Assembly: GCF_019801145.1 (NCBI RefSeq) | Contig: NZ_JAHVJQ010000004.1 | Span: 186,001-250,000 of the forward strand | Direction of reading: 5' to 3' | DNA from: Leisingera aquaemixtae | Lineage (GTDB): Bacteria; Pseudomonadota; Alphaproteobacteria; Rhodobacterales; Rhodobacteraceae | Length of the DNA: 64,000 bases | Shown: positions 8,729-17,015 of the stretch, one piece after another | Layout: each line of letters starts with the position of its first letter | Position numbering within the stretch: position 1 is the first letter of the stretch | Translations under genes and position numbers: made by a program | The notes under the pieces: generated by a model | Seen by the model: only the letters and a program-made list of their open reading frames with translations | The model's database searches: none | Told to the model about the DNA's origin: nothing

Positions 8729-9937
8729 CTAGGGGGCATCGCCGATGTAACCGGCAATCTGGTCCTTCCCCAGCAGCCGCCTTTGCGGACCGGTGTCCGG
8801 CCCGGCAAAGAGGATCCGGAGGTTTTCAGCCTGCAAGAGCGGGCGCAGGTTCTCTTGCGGCAGGCCAATGGCTCTTAGGATGGAAAGTTTCTTCAGTTCT
8901 CTGAGCGGTTCCAGGTCGCGGATGCCTGTCCCTGAAATGCCAAGTTGCTTGAGTTCCTGCATATGCCGGACGGGTGCCAGGCTGGTCACCGCAGTTCCGG
9001 CGGCGGAGAGTTCCTGCAGGCTGGTCCCAGCCAGCGGCTGAAGGCTGTCGACGGGGGTCCTGTCCAATACCAGTCTGCGAAGCGCCGTCAGGCCTGCCAG
9101 CGGAGCGAGATCGCGAACCTGGGTGTCTGCCAAGTTCAGTTCGGCCAGGCTGGCTGCACCCGATAAGGGGGTCAGGTCGGCAACGCGGCTGGCTGTCAGG
9201 ATCACGGTGTGAAGGAGCGGCTTGTTCTGAAGCCCGTCCAGGTTTTGCAGGCGGCTGCCGTCGGCACGCAGCATTTCCAGTCTGCCGGAGGCTGCCAGCG
9301 GGGCCAGGCTGCGGACCGGGCATCCGGAAATCCAGACCACGCGCAGGTTCGCCGCGGCGAGCGGTGCCAGATCCGAAATCCCGGTTTGGAAAGCCAGGAG
9401 AACCTCCAGCGTTTCGATCCCTTCCAAGGGGGTCAGGTCGGTTACGCCGGAGCCGGCAATATTCAGGCTTTGCAAGCGCGTATAGCCGCGCAGGAGAGAG
9501 AGGTCAGTCACCTCCCTGATACCCCAGACCGACAGGTGCTCCAGCCCGGTCATTTGCGCCAGCGGAGTGAAATCGCGGGTCCGGACAGAATCAAGGCTCA
9601 GCCGTGTCAGCTCCGGCAACCGGGTGAGAGGCGCCAGATCGGGAACGGTGAGCCCCACCAGCGCCAGTTTCTCCAATTTGGGAAGCTGAGCCAGCGGCGA
9701 CAAGTCCACCGGGTCCTCAAACCCCGGTTCCGCCATCAGCGACAGCTCGGTCAATTGCTGAAACTGTATCAGATCCTGTATGCCGGACAGACCCGCGCCT
9801 ATCCGCAGATTTGCCTTTAAGTCGCTGCTTTCTATGCATGTTTCCCCGATCTCTACACAGCTCGCATGCGCGGGAAGGGGGGCTGTCAGCCTGGCGGTCA
9901 AAAGAACGAAAGCAAGAAAAATGCGTAAACCTGACAT
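8729..9937 (-). CDS. Secreted leucine-rich-repeat protein (internalin-like repeats)
   Basis: The start chosen is the ATG at 9937 (MSGLRIFLAFVLL), giving 402 residues with a signal peptide that should be cut near PAHA-SC. The open frame continues 69 codons upstream, but that part has no coding character. After a short cap with two cysteines come about 14 tandem repeats of 21-22 residues of the form LxxLxLxxTxVxDLxPL (for example DLAPLTRLPELTRLSL and DLAPLAGLTALRRLVL). This is the SDS22/internalin class. No anchor, transmembrane tail or enzymatic domain is seen. Such folds bind proteins, so an exported interaction role is likely, but the partner is unknown. It shares a divergent promoter region with sseA that holds a 22-bp tandem repeat. 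Confidence 0.8.
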   Translation of the reverse strand: MSGLRIFLAFVLLTARLTAPLPAHASCVEIGETCIESSDLKANLRIGAGLSGIQDLIQFQQLTELSLMAEPGFEDPVDLSPLAQLPKLEKLALVGLTVPDLAPLTRLPELTRLSLDSVRTRDFTPLAQMTGLEHLSVWGIREVTDLSLLRGYTRLQSLNIAGSGVTDLTPLEGIETLEVLLAFQTGISDLAPLAAANLRVVWISGCPVRSLAPLAASGRLEMLRADGSRLQNLDGLQNKPLLHTVILTASRVADLTPLSGAASLAELNLADTQVRDLAPLAGLTALRRLVLDRTPVDSLQPLAGTSLQELSAAGTAVTSLAPVRHMQELKQLGISGTGIRDLEPLRELKKLSILRAIGLPQENLRPLLQAENLRILFAGPDTGPQRRLLGKDQIAGYIGDAP

Positions 9938-9982
9938 GCGATTACCTATTCTGGAATGTGCCGGAATAATGCAGGCAACATG

Positions 9983-10026
9983 TTGCTGCTCCGTAAAACA
10001 TGCGTTGCCGCTCCGCAAAACACGCG
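9983..10026. promoter_or_regulatory. 22-bp tandem direct repeat in the LRR/sseA divergent promoter
   Basis: Two head-to-tail units, 9983-10004 and 10005-10026, match at 19 of 22 positions; the three differences are all T in the first unit and C in the second. The first unit begins TTGCTGCTCCG and continues TAAAACATGCG. A 22-bp period places both units on the same face of the helix, as expected for a regulator that binds direct repeats. Confidence 0.6.
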
Positions 10027-10122
10027 CAGGATGCGCACCTCGGCTGGTAACGGAACGGGATTGCTTGCACCGCTCAGCCGCGGGATGTACCCATGGCCAT
10101 GTGCAGTCAGGGAGGTACTTTG

Positions 10123-10977
10123 ATGCTGGACGATCCGAAGACACTCGTTTCTACAGAATGGCTTGCGGCCCATCTGAAGGACCCGGATCTTCGGGTGCTG
10201 GACGCATCATGGTATCTGCCGCAGCAGGAGCGCGACGCCAAGGCGGAGTATGAGGCCGCCCATATCCCCGGCGCGCGGTTCTTTGATATCGACGAGATTT
10301 CCGACAACCGCTCCGACTTGCCGCATATGGTGCCGCCGGTTGAAAAATTCATGTCCAAGCTGCGCGCCATGGGCGTCGGCGACGGCCACCAGGTGGTGGT
10401 CTACGACGGTGCCGGCCTGTTCTCGGCGGCCCGTGTCTGGTGGCTGTTCCGGCTGATGGGGCAGACCAATGTTGCGGTGCTGGACGGCGGCTTTCCGAAA
10501 TGGCAGGCCGAAGGCCATCCGGTCGAGGATCTGCCGCCGGTGATCCGCGACCGCCATATGACCGTGCGGGTGCAGAACCACATGGTGCGCGATGTGACCC
10601 AGGTCTCTGCCGCCGCCAAGCTGGGCGACCACGAAATCATCGATGCCCGCTCCGCCGAGCGATACCGCGGTGACGCGCCGGAGCCGCGCGAGGGGCTGCG
10701 GGCGGGCCATATTCCCGGCTCCCGCAATGTGCCTTTCGGCCAGGTGCTGAACGCGGATGGCACCATGAAGGACGCCGATGGCATCCGCGCCGCCTTTGAG
10801 GCCGCCGGCGTCGATCTGAGCAAACCTGCGATTACTTCCTGCGGATCGGGCGTTACCGCCGCCATCCTCAGCCTCGCCCTGGAGCGTCTCGGCAAGACCG
10901 ATCATTCGCTTTATGACGGGTCCTGGGTGGAGTGGGGTGCCTTCCCGACCCTTCCCGTTGCTACCGGAGAGAACTGA
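10123..10977 (+). CDS. sseA: 3-mercaptopyruvate sulfurtransferase
   Basis: Moves sulfur from 3-mercaptopyruvate to thiol or cyanide acceptors. 284 residues with two rhodanese domains (about 1-140 inactive, 160-284 catalytic). The active-site loop reads CGSGVTA, the six-residue loop of mercaptopyruvate sulfurtransferases rather than that of thiosulfate sulfurtransferase. The start at 10123 has GGAGG at 7-bp spacing. Its stop TGA overlaps the ATG of the following aminotransferase by one base, so the two are translationally coupled. The pairing makes sense because aspartate-type aminotransferases can convert cysteine to 3-mercaptopyruvate. Confidence 0.94.
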   Translation: MLDDPKTLVSTEWLAAHLKDPDLRVLDASWYLPQQERDAKAEYEAAHIPGARFFDIDEISDNRSDLPHMVPPVEKFMSKLRAMGVGDGHQVVVYDGAGLFSAARVWWLFRLMGQTNVAVLDGGFPKWQAEGHPVEDLPPVIRDRHMTVRVQNHMVRDVTQVSAAAKLGDHEIIDARSAERYRGDAPEPREGLRAGHIPGSRNVPFGQVLNADGTMKDADGIRAAFEAAGVDLSKPAITSCGSGVTAAILSLALERLGKTDHSLYDGSWVEWGAFPTLPVATGEN

Positions 10978-12161
10978 TGTTCGAGACCCTGAAACCCCAG
11001 CCCGCCGACAAGATCCTGGCGCTGATGCAGATGTTCCGCGACGACCCGCGCGCGGACAAGATCGACCTTGGCGTCGGCGTCTATAAGAACGCCGAGGGCG
11101 TCACCCCGGTGATGCGTGCCATCAAGGCGGCCGAGCACAAGCTGTGGGAAGAGCAGACCAGCAAGTCCTATGTCGGCCTGGCTGGCGACCCGGCCTATGC
11201 GGATGCGATGATCAAGCTGATCCTGGGCGATGCGGTTGCGCGTGAAAACATCGCGGCTGCTGCGACCCCCGGCGGCACCGGTGCAGTGCGCCAGGCGTTT
11301 GAGCTGATCAAGATGGCCAACCCCAAGGCGCGCGTCTTTGTGTCGGATCCGACCTGGCCGAACCATGTGTCGATCCTGAACTATGTCGGCATCGAGACCG
11401 TCGTCTACCGCTATTTCGACCGCGACACCCGCGGTGTGAACTTCGACGGCATGATGGAAGACCTGAAAGGCGCGCAGAAGGGCGACGTGGTGCTGCTGCA
11501 CGGCTGCTGCCACAACCCGACCGGCGCCAACCTCAACGAGGTGCAGTGGAAAGAGGTCATCGCGCTGTTGAACGAGCGCGGCCTGATCCCGATGATCGAC
11601 ATCGCCTATCAGGGCTTTGGCGACGGTCTGGAAGAAGACGCGCTGGGCGTGCGCCTGGTGGCCTCCAGCTGCCCCGAGGTGCTGATTGCGGCCAGCTGCT
11701 CCAAAAACTTCGGCATCTACCGCGAGCGCACCGGCCTGCTGATGGCGGTGTCCAACGATGCCTCGGCTCAGGCGCTGAACCAGGGCACCCTGGCGTTCCT
11801 GAACCGGCAGAACTACTCCTTTCCGCCGGATCATGGCGCCCGGCTGGTGACCATGATCCTGAACGACGATGCCCTTCGAACCGACTGGGCGGCAGAGCTG
11901 GAGGAAGTGCGCCTCGGCATGCTGGGCCTGCGCCAGCAGCTGGCGGATGAGTTGCAGCGCCTGACCGGCTCCGACCGGTTCAGCTTCATCGCCCAGCACC
12001 GCGGCATGTTCTCGCTCCTCGGCACCACGCCGGAGCTGGTCGAGAAGATGCGGGTCGACAACGGCATCTACATGGTCGGCGACAGCCGCCTGAATATCGC
12101 GGGCCTCAACGCAAATACCGTGCCGGTGCTGGCCAAGGCGATTGTCGACGCCGGCGTCTGA
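10977..12161 (+). CDS. Aspartate/aromatic aminotransferase, class I alpha
   Basis: PLP-dependent transfer of amino groups between aspartate or aromatic amino acids and 2-oxoglutarate. 394 residues. Landmarks of the AspC/TyrB branch: IDLGVGVYKN, the HGCCHNPTG segment, DIAYQGFGDGLEED, the PLP lysine in SCSKNFGIYRER, and R-G-M-F near the C-terminus. AspC and TyrB cannot be separated by eye, so no symbol is given. It is coupled to sseA (TGATG overlap), suggesting it may also supply 3-mercaptopyruvate from cysteine; that role is inference. A strong terminator follows at 12187. Confidence 0.93.
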   Translation: MFETLKPQPADKILALMQMFRDDPRADKIDLGVGVYKNAEGVTPVMRAIKAAEHKLWEEQTSKSYVGLAGDPAYADAMIKLILGDAVARENIAAAATPGGTGAVRQAFELIKMANPKARVFVSDPTWPNHVSILNYVGIETVVYRYFDRDTRGVNFDGMMEDLKGAQKGDVVLLHGCCHNPTGANLNEVQWKEVIALLNERGLIPMIDIAYQGFGDGLEEDALGVRLVASSCPEVLIAASCSKNFGIYRERTGLLMAVSNDASAQALNQGTLAFLNRQNYSFPPDHGARLVTMILNDDALRTDWAAELEEVRLGMLGLRQQLADELQRLTGSDRFSFIAQHRGMFSLLGTTPELVEKMRVDNGIYMVGDSRLNIAGLNANTVPVLAKAIVDAGV

Positions 12162-12186
12162 GCCTCTGTCACTTTGAAATCCAGGA

Positions 12187-12213
12187 ACGCGCCCCTTGCG
12201 GGCGCGTTTTTTT
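12187..12213 (+). terminator. Rho-independent terminator after the aminotransferase gene
   Basis: 8-bp stem ACGCGCCC/GGGCGCGT with loop CTTGC, followed by a run of seven T (12207-12213), 26 bp after the stop codon. This closes the sseA-aminotransferase operon. Confidence 0.92.
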
Positions 12214-12235
12214 GGCGCGGTGGCTTGCGGCATTG

Positions 12236-12345
12236 CGAGGGCAGGGCTCCCGCGCCTGCTGTGCACCCTGGCTGCGCCAAGCTCTTTGCAGGCTTGGGTG
12301 TGGCACCGCCGGCGCGGTGCGAGATGCCGCTTGACGCTAGGTCAT
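12236..12345. repeat. Nested-palindrome intergenic repeat, copy 2 (degenerate)
   Basis: Carries a CTCCCGCGCC end, a CCAAGC/GCTTGG stem, and the perfect hairpin GCACCGC-CGGC-GCGGTGC. A CCGCCGGCGCGGTGC stretch recurs in copy 7 at 39.4 kb. This is the one copy between codirectional genes, although it lies directly behind a terminator. It lacks the clear GGCCCAA core. Confidence 0.45.
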
Positions 12346-12426
12346 GTGCGCAAGGGCGACGGAAGCGCCAAAGCCCCGCGTTTGTGCTTGCGGAAGTCAC
12401 ATAGCAACACAGCCTAGGAGATCGAA

Positions 12427-12684
12427 ATGACCCTCGCAAAATCCGCCCTCGCCGTGATCCTGTCCGCCGCCGTTGCCCTGCCGCTGGCCGCCCCCGCCTT
12501 TGCTGCAAACGGCGAGGTCATCGACCGGGTGGAGAACCGCGCCGACCGCCGGGAGAACCGCCGGGATGAAGCTGTCGATACCGGCGTCTGGGATGTGGTG
12601 GAGGACCATCTGGACCGCGCCGAAGACCGCCGCGACTACCGCGACCAGAAGGCGCCCAAGGTGATTGTTGTCCCCCAGGGCTGA
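12427..12684 (+). CDS. Small secreted Arg/Asp-rich hypothetical protein
   Basis: 85 residues. The first 26 are a textbook signal peptide (LAVILSAAVALPLAAPAFA-AN). The mature part of about 60 residues is highly charged, built from repeated RVENRADRRENRRDE-like and DHLDRAEDRRDYRDQ stretches, with a short hydrophobic end KVIVVPQG. It is probably helical and periplasmic. A ribosome site (TAGGAG) precedes the start at about 6 bp. I do not recognise a family. The 3' side meets amtB head-on with a repeat element and a terminator between. Confidence 0.7.
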   Translation: MTLAKSALAVILSAAVALPLAAPAFAANGEVIDRVENRADRRENRRDEAVDTGVWDVVEDHLDRAEDRRDYRDQKAPKVIVVPQG

Positions 12685-12772
12685 GCCCGGAACCGCGCCG
12701 CGGCAGCGGCGCCCGGCCCAACAGGGAGGGATCAACTCTTGATGATCCTGCACCTGGCGGGAGCCCCGCCGG
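12682..12772. repeat. Nested-palindrome intergenic repeat, copy 3
   Basis: The core GCGGCGCCCGGCCCAAC is at 12706-12722, and the right-hand GCGGGAG at 12757-12763 lies within GGCGGGAGCCCCGCC, itself a hairpin. The core is the same as the minus strand of copy 1. It lies between the convergent small secreted protein gene and amtB. Confidence 0.65.
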
Positions 12773-12780
12773 AACGCAAA

Positions 12781-12805
12781 CGCGGCGCCTGAAACAGGCG
12801 CCGCG
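12781..12805 (-). terminator. Terminator of glnK-amtB
   Basis: Perfect 11-bp stem CGCGGCGCCTG/CAGGCGCCGCG with loop AAA, 22 bp beyond the amtB stop. The T-run is short on both strands (TTT on the minus, CTTTT on the plus), so it may act in both directions. Confidence 0.78.
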
Positions 12806-12827
12806 CTTTTGATTCCAGGCTGCAAGG

Positions 12828-14162
12828 TCAGCTCAGAGAGAACTCGGGATAGGCTTCCATGCCCAGCTCCGCCATGTCCAGCCCGTTGACCTCGTCCTCT
12901 TCCTCAACCCGGATGCCGGTGGTGGCGCGCAGCACCATCCACACGACGGCAGAGGCTGCAACGGTGAACACACCCACTACGGCAATCCCGGTCAGCTGCT
13001 TCAGCAGGGTGGCATCGGGGTTCGACAGCACCACCGCAACGGTGCCCCAGATGCCGCAGAAAAGGTGCACCGGGATGGCGCCGACCACGTCGTCGATGCG
13101 CAGCTTGTCCAGCATCGGCACCGCAAACACTACGATCACGCCGCCGATGGCACCGATCAGGGTGGACAGGCCCAGGCCCGGGGTCAGCGGTTCAGCAGTG
13201 ATTGCCACCAGGCCGGCCAGCGCGCCGTTCAGGATCATGGTCAGGTCCGGTTTCTTGAACAGAAGCTGGGTCAGCACCAGCGCAGCCACGGCGCCGCCAG
13301 CTGCTGCGGCATTGGTGTTGGCGAAGATGCGGCTGATGTCTGCCACGTCGCCGATCGAGCCCATGGCCAGCTGCGAGCCGCCGTTGAAGCCGAACCAGCC
13401 CATCCACAGGATGAAGGTGCCAAGCGTGGCCAGCGCCAGGTTGGAGCCGGGCATCGGAATGGTCTTGCCGTCCTTGTACTTGCCGATGCGGGGGCCGAGG
13501 ATTAGCGCGCCGGTCAGTGCGGCCCAGCCGCCCACCGAATGCACCACGGTGGAACCTGCGAAATCCAGGAAGCCCATTTCCTCCAGGAAGCCGCCGCCCC
13601 ATTTCCAGCTGGCCTGGAACGGATAGATCACGGCGGTCAGGATGATGGTGAAGATCAGGAACGGCCACAGCTTGATGCGTTCCGCCAGGGTGCCCGACAC
13701 GATCGAGGCAGTGGCGGCGCAGAACATCAGCTGAAAGAAGAAATCCGACCCGGTGGAGGCATAGGAATAATCATCCGCACCTTCCGCGGTGATCCCCACC
13801 GCCTCCAGCACGCCGGGGCCAAAGACACCGGACAGGACGCCGTCGACGGCCCAGTTGCCCAGCGGGTACATCAGGTTGTAGCCAATCAGCCAGTAGAACA
13901 GCGCCGCCAGTGAAAACAGCGCCATGTTCTTGGTCAGCTGCATGGTCACGTTCTTGGAGCGCACCAGGCCGGCCTCGAGCATGGCAAAGCCCGCTGCCAT
14001 CCAGAACACCAGGCAGCCACCGATCAGGAACAGGAGCGAGTTCAGGATGAACACGGTGTCGGTTGCGGGGTTCACGCCCGGCGCCGGGCCGTCCTGGGCC
14101 AGCGCCAGGCCCGGAAGCGCGCTCAGCGCCAGGGCCGCAAGGGGGAGTTTCAGGGTCTTCAT
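12828..14162 (-). CDS. amtB: Ammonium transporter
   Basis: Conducts ammonium/ammonia across the inner membrane. 444 residues from the ATG at 14162 (MKTLKLPLAALALS), which has GGAGG upstream. A cleavable signal peptide is followed by about 11 membrane segments. The two conserved pore histidines are visible in VVHSVGGWAALTG and in VHLFCGIWGTVAVV, and the Phe-gate region is in the GFAMLEAGLVRSKN stretch. It is the second gene of the classic glnK-amtB operon, 26 bp after glnK. GlnK blocks the channel when nitrogen is plentiful. Confidence 0.97.
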   Translation of the reverse strand: MKTLKLPLAALALSALPGLALAQDGPAPGVNPATDTVFILNSLLFLIGGCLVFWMAAGFAMLEAGLVRSKNVTMQLTKNMALFSLAALFYWLIGYNLMYPLGNWAVDGVLSGVFGPGVLEAVGITAEGADDYSYASTGSDFFFQLMFCAATASIVSGTLAERIKLWPFLIFTIILTAVIYPFQASWKWGGGFLEEMGFLDFAGSTVVHSVGGWAALTGALILGPRIGKYKDGKTIPMPGSNLALATLGTFILWMGWFGFNGGSQLAMGSIGDVADISRIFANTNAAAAGGAVAALVLTQLLFKKPDLTMILNGALAGLVAITAEPLTPGLGLSTLIGAIGGVIVVFAVPMLDKLRIDDVVGAIPVHLFCGIWGTVAVVLSNPDATLLKQLTGIAVVGVFTVAASAVVWMVLRATTGIRVEEEDEVNGLDMAELGMEAYPEFSLS

Positions 14163-14188
14163 TAGTCTTTCCTCCATGCCGGGCGCGC

Positions 14189-14527
14189 TCACAGCGCCTC
14201 GAGATTGGTTTCGCCGGTGCGCACCCGCAGGGCCTGTTCAACATCCAGGACGAATATCTTGCCGTCGCCGATCTTGCCGGTGCGGGCGGTTTCGGAGATC
14301 GCGCTGACGGCCTGTTCGGCCTGATCGGCGGGCACCACCAGCTCCAGCTTCAGTTTCGGCACGAAATTCACTTCGTATTCCGCGCCGCGGTAAATTTCGG
14401 TATGGCCCGCCTGCGCGCCAAAGCCCTTGATTTCAGTGACCATCAGCCCGCTCACGCCAAGACCGGTCAGCGCCTCGCGGACCTCGTCCAGCTTGAAGGG
14501 CTTGATGGCGGCTATGATCATTTTCAT
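14189..14527 (-). CDS. glnK: Nitrogen regulatory protein P-II
   Basis: 112-residue PII signal protein that senses 2-oxoglutarate and ATP/ADP and reports nitrogen status to AmtB and other targets. The T-loop reads KGFGAQAGHTEIYRGAEYEV, with the uridylylated Tyr51 in YRGAEY. The C-terminal TGKIGDGKIFV motif matches the PII signature. Because it is linked to amtB, the GlnK name is preferred over GlnB. The upstream region contains a dyad (14650-14668) where an NtrC-type activator could sit. Confidence 0.95.
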   Translation of the reverse strand: MKMIIAAIKPFKLDEVREALTGLGVSGLMVTEIKGFGAQAGHTEIYRGAEYEVNFVPKLKLELVVPADQAEQAVSAISETARTGKIGDGKIFVLDVEQALRVRTGETNLEAL

Positions 14528-14649
14528 CGCAGCATCCCCTGCATTTGCTTACGCCGGCCCCATGCCGATGCATTTCGCACCTGCAGCAAAACCGGCGCTC
14601 CGAGTCGTGCAAAGCCAAGGGCAGCAAGTTTCCGCGCGTCTTTCTGCGA

Positions 14650-14668
14650 GCGCACAATAATTTTGCGC
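14650..14668. promoter_or_regulatory. Dyad upstream of glnK
   Basis: GCGCA-N9-TGCGC about 125-140 bp before the glnK start, at the distance expected for an enhancer site of NtrC. I could not find a convincing sigma-54 -24/-12 promoter downstream of it, so the assignment is weak. Confidence 0.25.
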
Positions 14669-14796
14669 CTTTCGCCGGGTTCGCTTAAAAACCGGCCATC
14701 TGGAAAAGGGGAAAGGTCCGGATTCTGCCCCCTCTACAATCCGGCGCGGTCAGGGTATTGTCGCCGGATAACGGGCAAACCGGGCAGGAACAGACG

Positions 14797-17013
14797 ATGG
14801 CACAAGGATCCGGGCGCAAGCCTTTGGTGGCTGAGAAACGCTATTCCGCAAGCGGCAAGGGCAAGGCCTCTGCTGCCAAGAAGCCTGCGCGCAAGAAGCC
14901 CGCGCGCAAGGCAAAGAAGCCCGGTCTGCTGGGGCGGCTGTTCACCCGCAAGAAGACGCGCGCCAGGCCTGCAGCGAAAAAACGCGGCCTCATCGGCTGG
15001 CTGCTGGCGCCGTTTGCCTTTGCCTTCCGGCTGGTCTGGGGCTTTACCTGGCGTGTCGGCATGGTGGCCTGTGCGCTGGTGGGCCTGGCCGTGGCTTTCC
15101 AATATGCCCGGCTGCCGGAGGTTTCCGCCTATCTGGACGGCCGTGCCCGCGGCTCTGTCACCATTCTGGACCGCGAGGGCGAGGTCTTTGCCTGGCGCGG
15201 CGACCAGTTCGGCGGCGTGGTGACGGCGGACACGGTCTCGCCGCATCTGAAAAACGCGATTGTGGCGACCGAAGACAAGCGGTTCTACCGCCACCTCGGC
15301 CTGTCGCCGCGCGGTATCGCCAGCGCCGTGCGCATCAACCTGAGCGAAGGGCGCGGGCCGCTGTCGGGCCACGGCGGTTCCACCATCACCCAGCAGGCGG
15401 CAAAGCTGCTTTGCCTCGGCAAGATCTATGACCCGGCTGAGTGGAAGAGCGAAAGCGCCTATGAGGCCGACTGCCGCAAGGGTTCGCTCTGGCGCAAGGG
15501 GACCGAGGCGATCTTTGCCCTGGCGATGGAAGCCAAATACACCAAGGACGAAATCCTCTCGATCTACATGAACCGCGCCTATATGGGCGGCGGCGCCTAT
15601 GGGGCGGAGGCCGCAGCGCAGCGGTATTTCGGCAAGTCAGCAAACCAGCTGAACCCGGCAGAGGGCGCAATGCTGGCGGGTCTGCTGACCGCGCCCTCGA
15701 CGCTGGCGCCCACAAACAATCTGCAGCGCTCGCAGGACCGGGCCGCCACCGTGCTGCGGCTGATGCAGGAACAGGGCTACCTGACCACGGCGGAGATGCA
15801 GAAATACCAGGACAACCCGGCAGTGCTGAGCGAGGCCGCGGCCGCGCGGGCGGGCGGCTACTTCGCCGACTGGGTGATGGACAGCATTCCGGACTTCCTG
15901 GGCGACCAGACCACTGAGGATGTGGTGATCCGCTCCACCATGGACCAGCGGCTGCAGGCCGCTGCGGAAGACGCGCTGAAGTACGTGTTCGAGAACAAGG
16001 TCCGCGAGGGGTCCAAGGCGCAGGCGGCGATTGTGGTGATGAGCGCAGACGGCGCTGTGCGCGCCATGGTGGGCGGGCGCAAGACCCGCGTCTCCGGTGT
16101 GTTCAACCGCGCCACCCAGGCCAAGCGGCAAACCGGGTCGGCCTTCAAGCCCTTTGTCTATGCCACCGCGCTGGAGCTGGGCTATTCGCCTTACGACCGG
16201 GTGCTGGATGCGAAATACTGCCTGAACATACCCGGCTCCGGCCAGTGGTGCCCCGACAACTATACCCGCAAGTTCTATGGCGAGGTGACCTTGGCGCGGG
16301 CGCTCAGGGATTCGCTGAACGTCCCGGCGGTGAAGATTTCGGAGGCGGTCGGGCGCGACAAGGTGAGCCGCGTGGCCCGGGATTTCGGCATCGACAGCGA
16401 CCTGGCTGCCGGTCCGGCGCTGGCGCTGGGCGCGTCCGAGAGCTCGCTTCTGGAAATGACCGGCGCCTATGCCGGCATCCTCAACGGCGGCTCGTCGGTG
16501 ACGCCTTACGGGGTGACCGAGCTGAAGCTTGTGGAGGACAACGAGGCGCTGATGGGCGCCAGCGGCGGCATCGGCGAGCGGGTGATCCGCACAGAAGCAG
16601 CGCAGCAGCTGGTCTGGATGATGGAGAAGGTGATTGCCGGCGGCACCGGCCAGCGGGCGCAGATCCCGGGCTGGCAGGCGGCTGGCAAATCCGGCACCAC
16701 TTCGGCCGCCAAGGATGCCTGGTTCATCGGCTTCACCGCCGATTACGTGGCGGGTGTCTGGATGGGCTATGACGACAACACGCCGCTCTCCGGCGTGACC
16801 GGCGGCGGCCTGCCCGCCGAGATCTGGCGCGAAACCATGGTGAGGGTGCATGACGGACTGGAGCCGAAGCCGCTGCCGATGCTGGAGCCCGCACCGATCG
16901 CACCGCCGCCGCAGCAGACCCGCCGCGAACGCCGCCGACGCCAGGGGCCGCAGCTTGGCAAGGAACTGGGCCGCGCGGTGGACAATATCCTGCGCGATAT
17001 TCTGGGCAACTGA
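14797..17013 (+). CDS. Class A penicillin-binding protein (transglycosylase/transpeptidase)
   Basis: Polymerises glycan strands and cross-links peptides of peptidoglycan in the periplasm. 738 residues from the ATG at 14797 (AGGAA upstream). Residues 1-62 form a Lys/Ala/Arg-rich cytoplasmic tail with a KKPARKKPARKAKK run; one membrane span lies at about 66-102. The GT51 domain has the catalytic EDKRFYRH (Glu159) and GGSTITQQ. The transpeptidase domain has S448-A-F-K451, S506-L-N508 and KSGTT. Two features are unusual: an insertion after TITQQ with Cys206 and Cys226, and Cys475/Cys485 in the transpeptidase domain, which could form disulfides. The C-terminus ends in a Pro/Arg-rich stretch. Confidence 0.93.
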   Translation: MAQGSGRKPLVAEKRYSASGKGKASAAKKPARKKPARKAKKPGLLGRLFTRKKTRARPAAKKRGLIGWLLAPFAFAFRLVWGFTWRVGMVACALVGLAVAFQYARLPEVSAYLDGRARGSVTILDREGEVFAWRGDQFGGVVTADTVSPHLKNAIVATEDKRFYRHLGLSPRGIASAVRINLSEGRGPLSGHGGSTITQQAAKLLCLGKIYDPAEWKSESAYEADCRKGSLWRKGTEAIFALAMEAKYTKDEILSIYMNRAYMGGGAYGAEAAAQRYFGKSANQLNPAEGAMLAGLLTAPSTLAPTNNLQRSQDRAATVLRLMQEQGYLTTAEMQKYQDNPAVLSEAAAARAGGYFADWVMDSIPDFLGDQTTEDVVIRSTMDQRLQAAAEDALKYVFENKVREGSKAQAAIVVMSADGAVRAMVGGRKTRVSGVFNRATQAKRQTGSAFKPFVYATALELGYSPYDRVLDAKYCLNIPGSGQWCPDNYTRKFYGEVTLARALRDSLNVPAVKISEAVGRDKVSRVARDFGIDSDLAAGPALALGASESSLLEMTGAYAGILNGGSSVTPYGVTELKLVEDNEALMGASGGIGERVIRTEAAQQLVWMMEKVIAGGTGQRAQIPGWQAAGKSGTTSAAKDAWFIGFTADYVAGVWMGYDDNTPLSGVTGGGLPAEIWRETMVRVHDGLEPKPLPMLEPAPIAPPPQQTRRERRRRQGPQLGKELGRAVDNILRDILGN

Positions 17014-17015
17014 CC

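Noticed and set aside
12187-12213. Possible riboswitch or attenuator between the aminotransferase and the small secreted gene
   Set aside because: The hairpin directly follows the stop codon and has a T-run: a plain terminator, with no leader peptide or alternative fold visible.
10911-12266. 451-residue open frame opposite the aminotransferase
   Set aside because: Antisense shadow; it even runs across the aminotransferase terminator.
14528-14796. Sigma-54 promoter in front of glnK
   Set aside because: I searched by eye for GG-N10-GC elements on the minus strand and found no acceptable -24/-12 pair, although biology makes one plausible.
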